A stretch of DNA of 20,691 bases from a virus, in IMG/VR virus record IMGVR_UViG_3300049916_000552, positions 1 to 20,691 of that record. One strand, 5' to 3'. Shown in pieces: positions 1 to 7,869 of this stretch. How positions within the stretch are numbered: the first letter of the stretch is position 1; each line of letters starts with the position of its first letter. Under the pieces are notes generated by a model, which worked only from the letters and a program-made list of their open reading frames with translations, did no database searches and was not told the origin of the DNA. The position numbers and the translations under genes are program-made.

Positions 1-443
1 TGCATTTGCGCCTGTTGTTCGCCTCGGGCCGCTAGCTGTTGGTTTTGTGCTTCTTGAGCGCCAATAGAAGCGGCAGCTTGTTGGGACGCTTGTGTTTGTT
101 GATTAGCTAAGCTTTGTGCTAATGCTGCTACGCCGCCGCCGCCTGCGGAGCCAGCAAGACCTCCCATAATATTAGCTAGCCCTTGTTGTTGTTGTTGAGC
201 CGCAAAATCTGCCGCTTGCGTATTTACAGTAAGGTCTTCAAATGTATTTGTTACGTTTTTATATGGGTTAGACGTGTCTATAGCCGCATATTGTGATTTT
301 GCCGCATCAAGTTCTCTTTGTGCTGCAGCTTGCTCACGGCGTCTTTTACGGCCACCTATAAGCCCCCCTGCAATACCTGCGATACCTTTTATAGCTCCAC
401 CAATAGCTTCTGTGCCTAGTTTTGCCATTATTCCTGCTGCCAT
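1..443 (-). CDS. Gly/Ala/Gln-rich virion protein, possible internal (ejection) protein; 3' end cut by window
   Basis: I read an open frame from an ATG at 443 to the window edge, giving 147 residues with no stop; the C-terminus lies outside. Residues about 8-27 are a glycine-rich hydrophobic stretch (LGTEAIGGAIKGIAGIAGGL), followed at once by a basic cluster (GGRKRRR) and a Gln/Ala-rich helix. Next comes a conserved-looking segment with DTSNPYKN and FEDLTVN, then a second Gln/Ala-rich region split by a Gly run. A membrane-active stretch next to basic and Ala/Gln-rich helices, just downstream of the tail hub, suits a protein ejected with DNA or a tail-interior protein, but this is inference from position and composition. 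A second in-frame ATG at 428 is a possible start. The gap to the upstream gene is 39 AT-rich bases. I recall similar proteins in marine phage contigs without assigned function. Confidence 0.8.
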   Translation of the reverse strand, partial: MAAGIMAKLGTEAIGGAIKGIAGIAGGLIGGRKRRREQAAAQRELDAAKSQYAAIDTSNPYKNVTNTFEDLTVNTQAADFAAQQQQQGLANIMGGLAGSAGGGGVAALAQSLANQQTQASQQAAASIGAQEAQNQQLAARGEQQAQM

Positions 444-482
444 ATTCTAATTTATTATTATGTTATTTTAATTACGTGTTAA

Positions 483-3400
483 TTAACTACTTAACGATAT
501 TTCACTTCCTACAGAATATATTTCTTCTGGTGTACTGTCAAGGTGTGTCATTGTTATTTGCGCATAATATCCTAATAGTCCGGAAGTATTAAACCTAGCG
601 TCCTTTACATAAAACATGTAATACCCGCTAGCTGGGGGAGCCAGATTAGTATTATATGAGCCAATTTTTAATGTTTTATTTTCTCGATCAACCTCTGTAA
701 TAGTTCCTAATTTTGTTTTAGTTGTTCCAAATACGTAGTATAAATCGTCATTTACTGTAACGCCTTGCGGCAATTCAAAACTAAATACAAAACTTCTTGT
801 TCCTCCGGTTATTGAAGTAGAATTTAAATTACCAATACCTTGTACATTTAAAGCTTTAAAATCTATTGATGCAGAATCTGTTTCGGTAACTCCAGATATG
901 TAGTTATAATAAGCATCTTCTTTGTTTATAAAGCTAGCGTAAGGAACTGAACCGTCTTGTTTGTCTGTAGTAATATTGAAATAATCAGAATTGCTATCAG
1001 CGGCGTGCTTCACTCTCCACCCTAAACTTCCTTTATAATTAACAGTTCGGAAGTTTTTCATATTAGCCGGAGAGTCATTTAATATAAGAGTAACCTCTGA
1101 ATTTGTTTTGGTGCCGTAAAAAGTATTTCTATTATCAGAACTATTATAATGTTTATATAATTTACCATTTTTGAATGTGTAGTACATGTTGTTCAAACTT
1201 ACAGCTGCTTCAGGTATAAAGCTTTTTCTGCTTGTCCAGCCTCTAACGCCTTCAGAAAACGAAACAGTGTCCGCTTCATTTTCAAAAGTTAAATTATACA
1301 AACCTTTATTAGTATCGTAAGTGCCTAAGATTAATCCTGTCTCAGCCGCCAGATTATCTTTAAAATAATCTTTCATGCCATACTCAGATATTTCAGTTAG
1401 ACCGTCCATAGATAGCCTTAATACTTTACCTCGGTTTTTATCAGTAAAATATGCTCTATATGTAAAATCAACAAAACTTTCTGGATTTTTACTAATACCA
1501 TATGCGCCAAATGTTGCCGGTATAATAGCTTGCCCTAATACTCTATTAGTAGCTGTTAACTGAGGATTACCATCCGCATTAAATAATGCATCTTTATTAG
1601 CTAATATTTTAACAATACGGTCTTCACATAGCGCAATTAAATCCGTATCTCTAGCATGCAATTTTTGGATACTACCGTATTCAGGATTTAAATCTTTTGT
1701 TATAGGCTCTGCAATAATAAATTCATTTAACCTATTCAAATTTGTTTTACTGTTATATATACCAGAAAATATTAACCTGCTTTTTAAATGATCTTCTTGA
1801 TAACTTTCTTCAATTACCGCCGAAACACGAACACCATTAGTTATTCTTGGTGCGTTATAATCATCTCTAATACGATCCGATTCTACACCATTACCAAAGC
1901 TAATGCAGTTAGACCATGGTATTTTTTTTGGAGATGTTAAGTTAGCTATAGGATATGTTTCTTGTGTTTCATAATATATTTCTAAAGGCCCTTCTTTTGG
2001 TTCAACTTCAAAAATAACAGGATTTGTAGTTTTTGTTTGCGCTATTTTAGGGTCAAATGACCTTGATTCTAAAAAGAAAGAATAGCGGTTGTTTGGAGCG
2101 CTACCGGGGCTGTATTGTAGTTGTACTTCAAATGGTCTATCAAGTTTTAAAAGATAATATCCAAATTGTGAGCCAGGCCCTGGTATCAACTGCACATCCT
2201 CAATTTTATAATTTGGATGATTTTCAATTGATTTTCTAAATCTTAAAGAAGTTCCGCTAAGCACGCTTTGTGGGCTGCTTAAAGTTATTAAAGTTCCCGA
2301 TACTGCAGTTACTTTTACAAATTCCGTTTGTGTAAACCCCCCGTTACCGGTTACCTCATCGCCGACCTCAATTCCTGTTGCACTAGAAACTGTAATATTT
2401 TTACTATTAGTTGTACTGCCAACTGTTGTTGTAATGTTTTCATATAAACAATTCGCACCTGATATTTCATCCCCGGTAACTTTATGCTGATCCCCCCCTG
2501 AAACCCTAATAAAGTTTCCTTTAACAAAGCCTGCTGTAAATGGGTTAGATGTATAAAAAGATCCACTATCTTCCCAATATTCACCGGTTTGTAAAATTAA
2601 ATGAAAACCAGAATTGTAAGAAATACCATTAAACGAACCTGAGCCAAGTCCACTTTGTGTATAACTTATTTGGTGAAGCACATAATCGCGTTCATCACTG
2701 TTATCAGTATTATATTTTATTACCTGCGCACCCAATGTATTTAGTAAACTTTCGTCAAAGGCAACTTCTATTGCTTCTTTAAGTTCTATGTTATTATCTA
2801 CTTTTAAGAAAAATTTTCCCTCATACTCAGCATTACCACTGTCGTCAGAAGTTTCAATTTTTTCCATATATATTTCACTCCTCGTTAAAGAGGAATTAAA
2901 TTTATTATCCCCGTAAAGAATATTAACGTCTTCCCCGAAAGCAGGCACAAAAGTAAATTCGCCTCCAGCATTTTCGCCTGTAGTAGCTTGTGTATATTGC
3001 ACGGATTTTATAACATACGGCTTGGTAGATTTTCCCGTACCAGCTCTTTTAAACCTAACTTCTGTTCCTACTATCATTTCTGACCTAAATTTGTCAGTAA
3101 TTCTGCTCGTAATAGCGGGTTCGCCTGGTGCTCCTGCGTCTTGCAATATAATTGTATTATAACCTTCTACGGGGGTTTTTCCTGCTTGTTTATGTTCTAA
3201 TGAATTGTTAGTTTCAAATTGTTGATCAAATATAAAGACAGTAGCAGCATAAGTGGCCTTTTTAGGTTTTGCTAAAAAATCCGGTGGATTTGATAATTTA
3301 TCAATCACTTTAAAACGTTTCTCTGCACCATGGTATGCTACATTTCCGGTTTGTTTTTTTAATATTATAAAATCTTCTGTTTCAACTTTATTTATTTCAG

Positions 3401-5105
3401 CAGAAGGCGCTGCTATGTATAAAAATCCCTCTTCATCATCATAAACATTACTTACACATAAATTATAATATTCATTAGAGGTTTCTTTTACGTAGTATTT
3501 ATAGTGAGTAGCTTCAGAGGGAGGGGTTGTAGACGTGCTTACTTCAAACTGCAAATTAAAAGCAGAGTTGTCTTGTGACAATTTTAAAACACCAGATTTA
3601 TCTGAAAATACAGGTGTTTCTCTTCCGTATTTATCTTTAAAGGTAACACCTAGCTGGTAAGTTCTTTTTGTTTTAAGTGAAAACTTTTGGCTTACTTCAA
3701 TAGTATTAGTTCTAGGAGCAGTATTTATTGTAAAGTTAGGCCTGCTATTATAATTAAAATTTTCGGTTATATTAGAATAAATTAACCTATTGCCTACAAT
3801 TTCTTGCCCTAAAGCTTTTTTTGGCACACTATCAAAAGTTCTTAATAATTGATTTGCAGGTATTGTTTTAAATATTTGTTCGTCTTTTATTTCAAATATT
3901 GTTGCAAATTTTCCATTTTCTTTTTTAATTGTGTCTACAACATATGTATTAGCGCTAACACTATCTTTGTAAAGTATATCGATTTCTTCAATATCAGCGG
4001 CATAGTTATCTGCAGATGGCGTAAGCTCATCATTGCTTATTGTACCAATGTTTTCTTCATTAGCCCATCCTTTTAATTTTAAAACTCGTATTTGGTTTTC
4101 CATACCAAGGTTATAAGCTTTTTTACCATCATATTCAAATGTATTAGGCAAAAATGCAGGGACAGAAAAAGGGGCAAAAGTTGAATATTGCGCATTTTTA
4201 TATTTGTACCTATATGAAAATCTTGGAAATTTTAACTCAAATAAAGGTTCTTCCTCTTCTAAAAGCGGTACATAATCAGCGTTAATTAAATTTTCAACAT
4301 TATCTGTTTTAGCTAATAGTGTACAAACAAAAGTAGTGGTGTCAGTTACCGAAGTAATTTTTAATCTAGCGGTACTAGATGTTGTTAAGTTACCAACTTG
4401 TATATTTCTATCTAAAATTATTATATCATTAGCTAAATAATTAGGGGCTACAGAAAACTCAACGGTTATAGAATCATTAACATTTGTTGTGTATAGATTG
4501 GGTATTGCAGAAGTAATAATTTCTGTAGCATTTCCTAAAGTACCAACTCCGCTTCTTACCGATGCAGACAACGTATCAAAGGTTGGCGCATTTAATGGAG
4601 ATTTTTTAATAACAGTAATTCTATCCTCGGATAAGTTAGTTGTATTAGTAGAAAAATTTGTAGTTTGAGATTTCCAATAATTAATATCAATTTGTTTTGG
4701 CTCTGTAAAATTATCAGTATAGTATAATATGCCATCTAATATATTTATACCTGTAATATATCTAGCAGCATCAAATTTTAGTATGTTGTTATGGTTGTCA
4801 ACAATTACTGCAGAAACAGTAGTTCCATTATATTCAGCAATTGCATCTTTAGTAGAACTTGTTATAAGCCAGTATATTTTATCATTTTCAGTGTCTTTAA
4901 TTACACCAACACAAGTCCCACCCGCCAAGTTCATTCCTGGTACTTCTTCGTTACTTAGTATATTCTGTAACACACCCACATTAGCGCCTTCTGAATATGA
5001 AACATCAATATTTAATGCGTCTCTATATTCGCCTTTTGGAATAAGTCGTTCGTCAAGGTCTTTATTCATTTTACCGTTGAGGAACATGTTTTTAATCTCT
5101 GGCAT
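483..5105 (-). CDS. Very large tail hub / nozzle ('stabilization') protein
   Basis: This is a 1540-residue protein, the largest complete gene here. The N-terminus (FLNGKMNKDLDERLIPKGEY, then RDALNI) matches my recollection of 'stabilization protein' sequences in crAss-like and uncultured marine podoviruses, a name taken from the P22 gp10 DNA-stabilization/tail-hub family. Residues about 60-150 contain YWTD-like blade motifs (DKIYWLI, GILYYTDNFTEPKQID). Similar strands recur near the C-terminus (YRAYFTDKNRGKVLRLSMDG, RGWTSRKSFIPE, MYYTFKNGKLYKH), which suggests a beta-propeller split by a long beta-rich middle. Propellers of this kind occur in P22 gp10 and T7 gp12, so a role closing the tail channel and carrying fibres is likely. 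It starts 3 bases after the stop of the preceding adaptor gene, with no Shine-Dalgarno sequence. No signal peptide or membrane helix is visible. The general role is fairly secure; the exact tail position is not. Confidence 0.85.
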   Translation of the reverse strand: MPEIKNMFLNGKMNKDLDERLIPKGEYRDALNIDVSYSEGANVGVLQNILSNEEVPGMNLAGGTCVGVIKDTENDKIYWLITSSTKDAIAEYNGTTVSAVIVDNHNNILKFDAARYITGINILDGILYYTDNFTEPKQIDINYWKSQTTNFSTNTTNLSEDRITVIKKSPLNAPTFDTLSASVRSGVGTLGNATEIITSAIPNLYTTNVNDSITVEFSVAPNYLANDIIILDRNIQVGNLTTSSTARLKITSVTDTTTFVCTLLAKTDNVENLINADYVPLLEEEEPLFELKFPRFSYRYKYKNAQYSTFAPFSVPAFLPNTFEYDGKKAYNLGMENQIRVLKLKGWANEENIGTISNDELTPSADNYAADIEEIDILYKDSVSANTYVVDTIKKENGKFATIFEIKDEQIFKTIPANQLLRTFDSVPKKALGQEIVGNRLIYSNITENFNYNSRPNFTINTAPRTNTIEVSQKFSLKTKRTYQLGVTFKDKYGRETPVFSDKSGVLKLSQDNSAFNLQFEVSTSTTPPSEATHYKYYVKETSNEYYNLCVSNVYDDEEGFLYIAAPSAEINKVETEDFIILKKQTGNVAYHGAEKRFKVIDKLSNPPDFLAKPKKATYAATVFIFDQQFETNNSLEHKQAGKTPVEGYNTIILQDAGAPGEPAITSRITDKFRSEMIVGTEVRFKRAGTGKSTKPYVIKSVQYTQATTGENAGGEFTFVPAFGEDVNILYGDNKFNSSLTRSEIYMEKIETSDDSGNAEYEGKFFLKVDNNIELKEAIEVAFDESLLNTLGAQVIKYNTDNSDERDYVLHQISYTQSGLGSGSFNGISYNSGFHLILQTGEYWEDSGSFYTSNPFTAGFVKGNFIRVSGGDQHKVTGDEISGANCLYENITTTVGSTTNSKNITVSSATGIEVGDEVTGNGGFTQTEFVKVTAVSGTLITLSSPQSVLSGTSLRFRKSIENHPNYKIEDVQLIPGPGSQFGYYLLKLDRPFEVQLQYSPGSAPNNRYSFFLESRSFDPKIAQTKTTNPVIFEVEPKEGPLEIYYETQETYPIANLTSPKKIPWSNCISFGNGVESDRIRDDYNAPRITNGVRVSAVIEESYQEDHLKSRLIFSGIYNSKTNLNRLNEFIIAEPITKDLNPEYGSIQKLHARDTDLIALCEDRIVKILANKDALFNADGNPQLTATNRVLGQAIIPATFGAYGISKNPESFVDFTYRAYFTDKNRGKVLRLSMDGLTEISEYGMKDYFKDNLAAETGLILGTYDTNKGLYNLTFENEADTVSFSEGVRGWTSRKSFIPEAAVSLNNMYYTFKNGKLYKHYNSSDNRNTFYGTKTNSEVTLILNDSPANMKNFRTVNYKGSLGWRVKHAADSNSDYFNITTDKQDGSVPYASFINKEDAYYNYISGVTETDSASIDFKALNVQGIGNLNSTSITGGTRSFVFSFELPQGVTVNDDLYYVFGTTKTKLGTITEVDRENKTLKIGSYNTNLAPPASGYYMFYVKDARFNTSGLLGYYAQITMTHLDSTPEEIYSVGSEISLSS

Positions 5106-5108
5106 ATT

Positions 5109-6236
5109 TTAGTGTTTAATCCACTTAGATTGACCTCTAAGCGCTTGAGTAATATTTTCAGACTTGTAATTAGATAAACGTATTTTAGCATTGCGCACGG
5201 CAGCAAATTTTTCTTTTTTAAATCTTGCTACTAAGTATTCTGGAGTATTAGCTCTAGTTGCTAAAATTGAATGCGCAATACTTTTGTACATTGCCTCTTC
5301 GGCAAACTTATGTACAATTTTTTCTTCTGCAGTAGCAACACCGTCACTTATATATTTTAATGTTATGATTTTATTTGCGAGGTCACTTGAAAAGAATATT
5401 TTACCTTTTGTTTGATCTATGAAAAAACACCCATTGGCATTCATATATCTTGTGTCAATACCATATCTTTGGCCATGCAATGCTTTAAAAGTACTATCGT
5501 TATCTAAATAAATATTATCAGCCTCTTCTTGAGTAGTATTTGTACTAAACTTTTTCCACGTTTCAGATTCACTAGCTTTAAGCAAGTTACCATTATTATC
5601 AAATAAATAATTATAATTATTGTCTTGCAATAAAGCTGTGGGGTTGCTTGTTTTTTCAGCTGGAACTATAGTGTGTTCAATTCCGCTGCCATCACTCCAA
5701 GTTATTTTTACATAGCCAACATAATCATGCGGCAACTTCATTTGTAGATTGTCTGGAATTTCAATTTCTTGCGATTTTTCACTTTGCAAAGTGTCGTAGC
5801 TAAGCTCTTGTACTGCTCTTTGCGCAAAGAAAAGTACATTACTACGTTTTACTTTTGGTATAATTTTTTCTTCACCAACATATGAAATCATAAAGTTATT
5901 TACAACGTCAGCTAAAGTAATATGTTGATAGTTGCCAAGCTCTTCAACTGCATTGACTTGCACAACTGTAATAGTTAAATTATCTTTTGGTGCGCCATCA
6001 GATTCTAATACATCTGTATTATTTGTATTGCCTGAAAATGTAATTGTAGGCGAAGAATAACTATAATTGCCTTGGCTAATTTCTTTACCATTAACAAATA
6101 CTTGTATATCTCCAAGTACAGATGGTAATGGATCAAACATTGCAGTTGTTAAAGTAAACGCAAGCGTAGATCCGTTACCGATAAAATTTACGCTGTTATT
6201 ATAATAACGTTCTTGTGTAATTGTGAATAGAGACAT
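5109..6236 (-). CDS. Neck/tail adaptor protein with fibre-type N-terminal beta domain
   Basis: The 375-residue product looks like two parts. Residues about 1-100 (FIGNGSTLAFTLTTAMFDP, IQVFVNGKEISQGNYSYSSP, ITFSGNTN) follow a pattern seen at the ends of many phage tail-fibre proteins: an 'NGSTxxFTLT' strand, then 'VFVNG' and 'ITF' strands. The remainder is mixed alpha/beta and ends in a strongly basic helix (FKKEKFAAVRNAKIRLSNYK) and RGQSKWIKH. That ending matches my recollection of a conserved protein between the adaptor and stabilization genes in Bacteroidota phages. Position after the first adaptor candidate and before the hub supports a ring or neck component, possibly one that anchors fibres. 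Its ATG directly follows TAATAA of the upstream gene (3 bases after that stop codon), so the two are probably translationally coupled. The function is inferred; the gene is certain. Confidence 0.85.
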   Translation of the reverse strand: MSLFTITQERYYNNSVNFIGNGSTLAFTLTTAMFDPLPSVLGDIQVFVNGKEISQGNYSYSSPTITFSGNTNNTDVLESDGAPKDNLTITVVQVNAVEELGNYQHITLADVVNNFMISYVGEEKIIPKVKRSNVLFFAQRAVQELSYDTLQSEKSQEIEIPDNLQMKLPHDYVGYVKITWSDGSGIEHTIVPAEKTSNPTALLQDNNYNYLFDNNGNLLKASESETWKKFSTNTTQEEADNIYLDNDSTFKALHGQRYGIDTRYMNANGCFFIDQTKGKIFFSSDLANKIITLKYISDGVATAEEKIVHKFAEEAMYKSIAHSILATRANTPEYLVARFKKEKFAAVRNAKIRLSNYKSENITQALRGQSKWIKH

Positions 6237-6239
6237 TTA

Positions 6240-6929
6240 TTAAGCTTTTTCTTGTTGAACGTTTTTTACATCTTCTGCAGACCCAATTTGATATAACCCA
6301 GGGTCTTTTAATATAATACCAGCTAGCGCTAATATTTTAATTACTAATTCAGTTTCCTCGGAAGCATGCACCTCAAATGGCGTAGATGCACTCTCGTTAT
6401 ATGTACCAGTTATTGAATTTGCTGCCCACACTACAGGTGTAGGAGTTTTAATATAATTACAGGTAACACCTGCTGTTTCATTCGCGCTAATACTATCTGC
6501 ATATACTTTAACTGCATTTGTTTCGCTATCTCTTAAGTATACAGGAAAATCATTTGAAGGTTGTGATAGTGGTGATTTTTTAATATATAACCAATCTTTT
6601 TGTGTTATACGCTCAGAATCTATACCATTATATAATATACTGCCTAATCTATAAACATCAGACGGCAAGGTAACTCCATTGGAAACAGCAACGTTTACTT
6701 TTTCAAATAAACTTATTTTTTCTTCTAGTATATCCAGCATATCTGAATATTCTGTACTATTGCCTGGTAGTCTAGCGAATTGGTTTAAATCATAGAAGTA
6801 TTGCTCAAATATATCTAATTGAGCTTGATTCGCCATTATATTGAATTCCTGAGGTGTAATATATCCCCGTTGTTCTTTATTTGTGAGTGCTAGTACACGT
6901 TGATATACGGTATCTACATTTACGCTCAT
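6240..6929 (-). CDS. Head-tail adaptor / ring protein candidate
   Basis: This 229-residue protein begins with a helical segment (VYQRVLALTNKEQRGYITPQ, then EFNIMANQAQLDIFEQYFYD). I recall this opening from marine and Bacteroidota phage proteins located directly after the capsid module. Helices dominate residues 1-85. A beta-rich centre follows (VTLPSDVYRLGSILYNG, DFPVYLRDS, TCNYIKTPTPVVW), and it closes with a helix and a short Gln/Glu-rich tail. Helical ends around a beta core, the length and the position between capsid and tail genes suit the gp4/gp11-like adaptor that docks beneath the portal. The residue ITQKDWLYIKKSPL region resembles adaptor loops, but I cannot name the family with certainty. 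The start at 6929 follows an A/T-rich leader (ATATTTAAAAT), just downstream of a long hairpin that could modulate its expression. Confidence 0.8.
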   Translation of the reverse strand: MSVNVDTVYQRVLALTNKEQRGYITPQEFNIMANQAQLDIFEQYFYDLNQFARLPGNSTEYSDMLDILEEKISLFEKVNVAVSNGVTLPSDVYRLGSILYNGIDSERITQKDWLYIKKSPLSQPSNDFPVYLRDSETNAVKVYADSISANETAGVTCNYIKTPTPVVWAANSITGTYNESASTPFEVHASEETELVIKILALAGIILKDPGLYQIGSAEDVKNVQQEKA

Positions 6930-6940
6930 ATTTTAAATAT

Positions 6941-6980
6941 TTTAGGTTAGGCCCACGGATATTGTAGGCCTATACCTAAA
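6941..6980 (-). promoter_or_regulatory. Intergenic hairpin before adaptor gene
   Basis: Two arms, 6941-6953 and 6967-6980, form a 13-bp stem with one bulged base (TTTAGGTATAGGCC against GGCCTAACCTAAA on the minus strand) around a 13-base loop. It fills most of the 57-base gap between the 270- and 229-residue genes. The transcript continues with AUAUUUAAAAU rather than a solid U run, so it is a poor terminator. An RNA-stability element, processing site or attenuator is as likely. The structure is directly visible; the role is not. Confidence 0.6.
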
Positions 6981-6986
6981 TATCAC

Positions 6987-7799
6987 TTATTTTAATCGTT
7001 TTTCAACTGTTTGGTATACTTCAATTCCATCATCGGTTTTAAAGTATGCTGCTAATGCAGAATATGGGTTTTCATCAAATGGTACAGTAATTAATTTTCT
7101 ACCATTACTAGCCCACGTAAATGTGCGCTGATCATTTGATAATTTAATTATTCCTTGCTCTACGGATTTAATACCAATGTTTCTAATATTAAGATTATCG
7201 TCATTAGCAAGTTCTAAGAACAAAAATGGATTTCTGCGAGCAAATAGTAATAAATCTCTTTTAAGCTCTTTAGAAGTCATTTTAGATGCGTTATTTCCAA
7301 CCTCAGTACGCATAATAGCTTCTGCTTGGTCAACATCCATACTTGATGCAATATTTAAAGCTTCTATTTCAAGTTCCAGAATGTCAAGATCGTTTTCTGC
7401 ATTTTTAACCTCATCTACTTCGTAATATTTTTTATTTTTTAAAGGATGATATAACGAAAGTAATTTTTGTAATGTTTGTTTTTCTTTAGGAACTGCTAAA
7501 ACACCATCTATAAAAGTAATATGTGCTAATCTAGCCTCGCCTTTAAATTCATCAACAAAAGGAGTTTTTTGATTTACAGCGTATTTTATTTCGCGCTCAT
7601 ATCCTTTTTCTTCGTCAAACCAATAAAGGTTTCTGGATTTAATTGTTGCTGTTACAGGAGTTTTGCCGCTTTTAAGCCTATAAATACGGTCTTTCATTTC
7701 CCATTTTGGTTTTGTTGGCATTTCTTTTACAGTTTTAGCCTTAACTGTTTTTTGAGGCGCAACCTCAATAGTTTCTTCTGCTATAGCTTTTTTTGCCAT
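6987..7799 (-). CDS. Conserved-looking hypothetical protein downstream of capsid gene
   Basis: This 270-residue protein has a basic/Ala N-terminus (MAKKAIAEE, several Lys-Thr pairs). Then comes a beta-rich part (DRIYRLKSGKTPVTATIKSR, NLYWFDEEKGYEREIKYAVN, FVDEFKGEARLAHITFIDG) and a helical, acidic centre (NDLDILELEIEALNIASSMD, QAEAIMRTEVG). The C-terminal region has RNPFLFLELANDDNLNIRN, then IGIKSVEQGIIKLSNDQRTF, which could form a small helical fold followed by a beta hairpin. I recall similar proteins beside the capsid gene in phages of Bacteroidota and marine contigs, always unnamed. Position suggests a capsid accessory or neck protein. It is separated from the capsid gene by a terminator-like hairpin and should therefore be expressed at a lower level. 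I do not assign a function. Confidence 0.8.
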   Translation of the reverse strand: MAKKAIAEETIEVAPQKTVKAKTVKEMPTKPKWEMKDRIYRLKSGKTPVTATIKSRNLYWFDEEKGYEREIKYAVNQKTPFVDEFKGEARLAHITFIDGVLAVPKEKQTLQKLLSLYHPLKNKKYYEVDEVKNAENDLDILELEIEALNIASSMDVDQAEAIMRTEVGNNASKMTSKELKRDLLLFARRNPFLFLELANDDNLNIRNIGIKSVEQGIIKLSNDQRTFTWASNGRKLITVPFDENPYSALAAYFKTDDGIEVYQTVEKRLK

Positions 7800-7855
7800 G
7801 ATATAATAAAATAAAAAAATTAAAATAAACCCAGGGCCAAATTAATGACCCCAGA
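7800..7855 (-). terminator. Probable Rho-independent terminator after major capsid gene
   Basis: Starting 14 bases after the capsid stop codon, the minus strand reads TCTGGGGTC, an 8-base loop (ATTAATTT), then GGCCCTGGG. This is a 9-bp stem if G-U pairs are allowed (7847-7855 with 7830-7838). It is followed immediately by about 30 bases of T-rich sequence (7829-7800), including seven consecutive Ts. No other gap in the window has this combination. It probably terminates part of the transcripts, with read-through feeding the downstream neck and tail genes. Confidence 0.7.
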
Positions 7856-7869
7856 TTTAATGTTACAAA

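Noticed and set aside
2351-2584. 77-residue minus-strand open frame inside the hub gene
   Set aside because: It is in another frame of a long, well-supported gene and shows no recognisable features.
3849-4076. Hydrophobic, Cys/Phe-rich plus-strand open frame (as a membrane protein)
   Set aside because: It is the antisense shadow of Lys/Asn/Glu-rich coding sequence, and no plus-strand gene is otherwise present.
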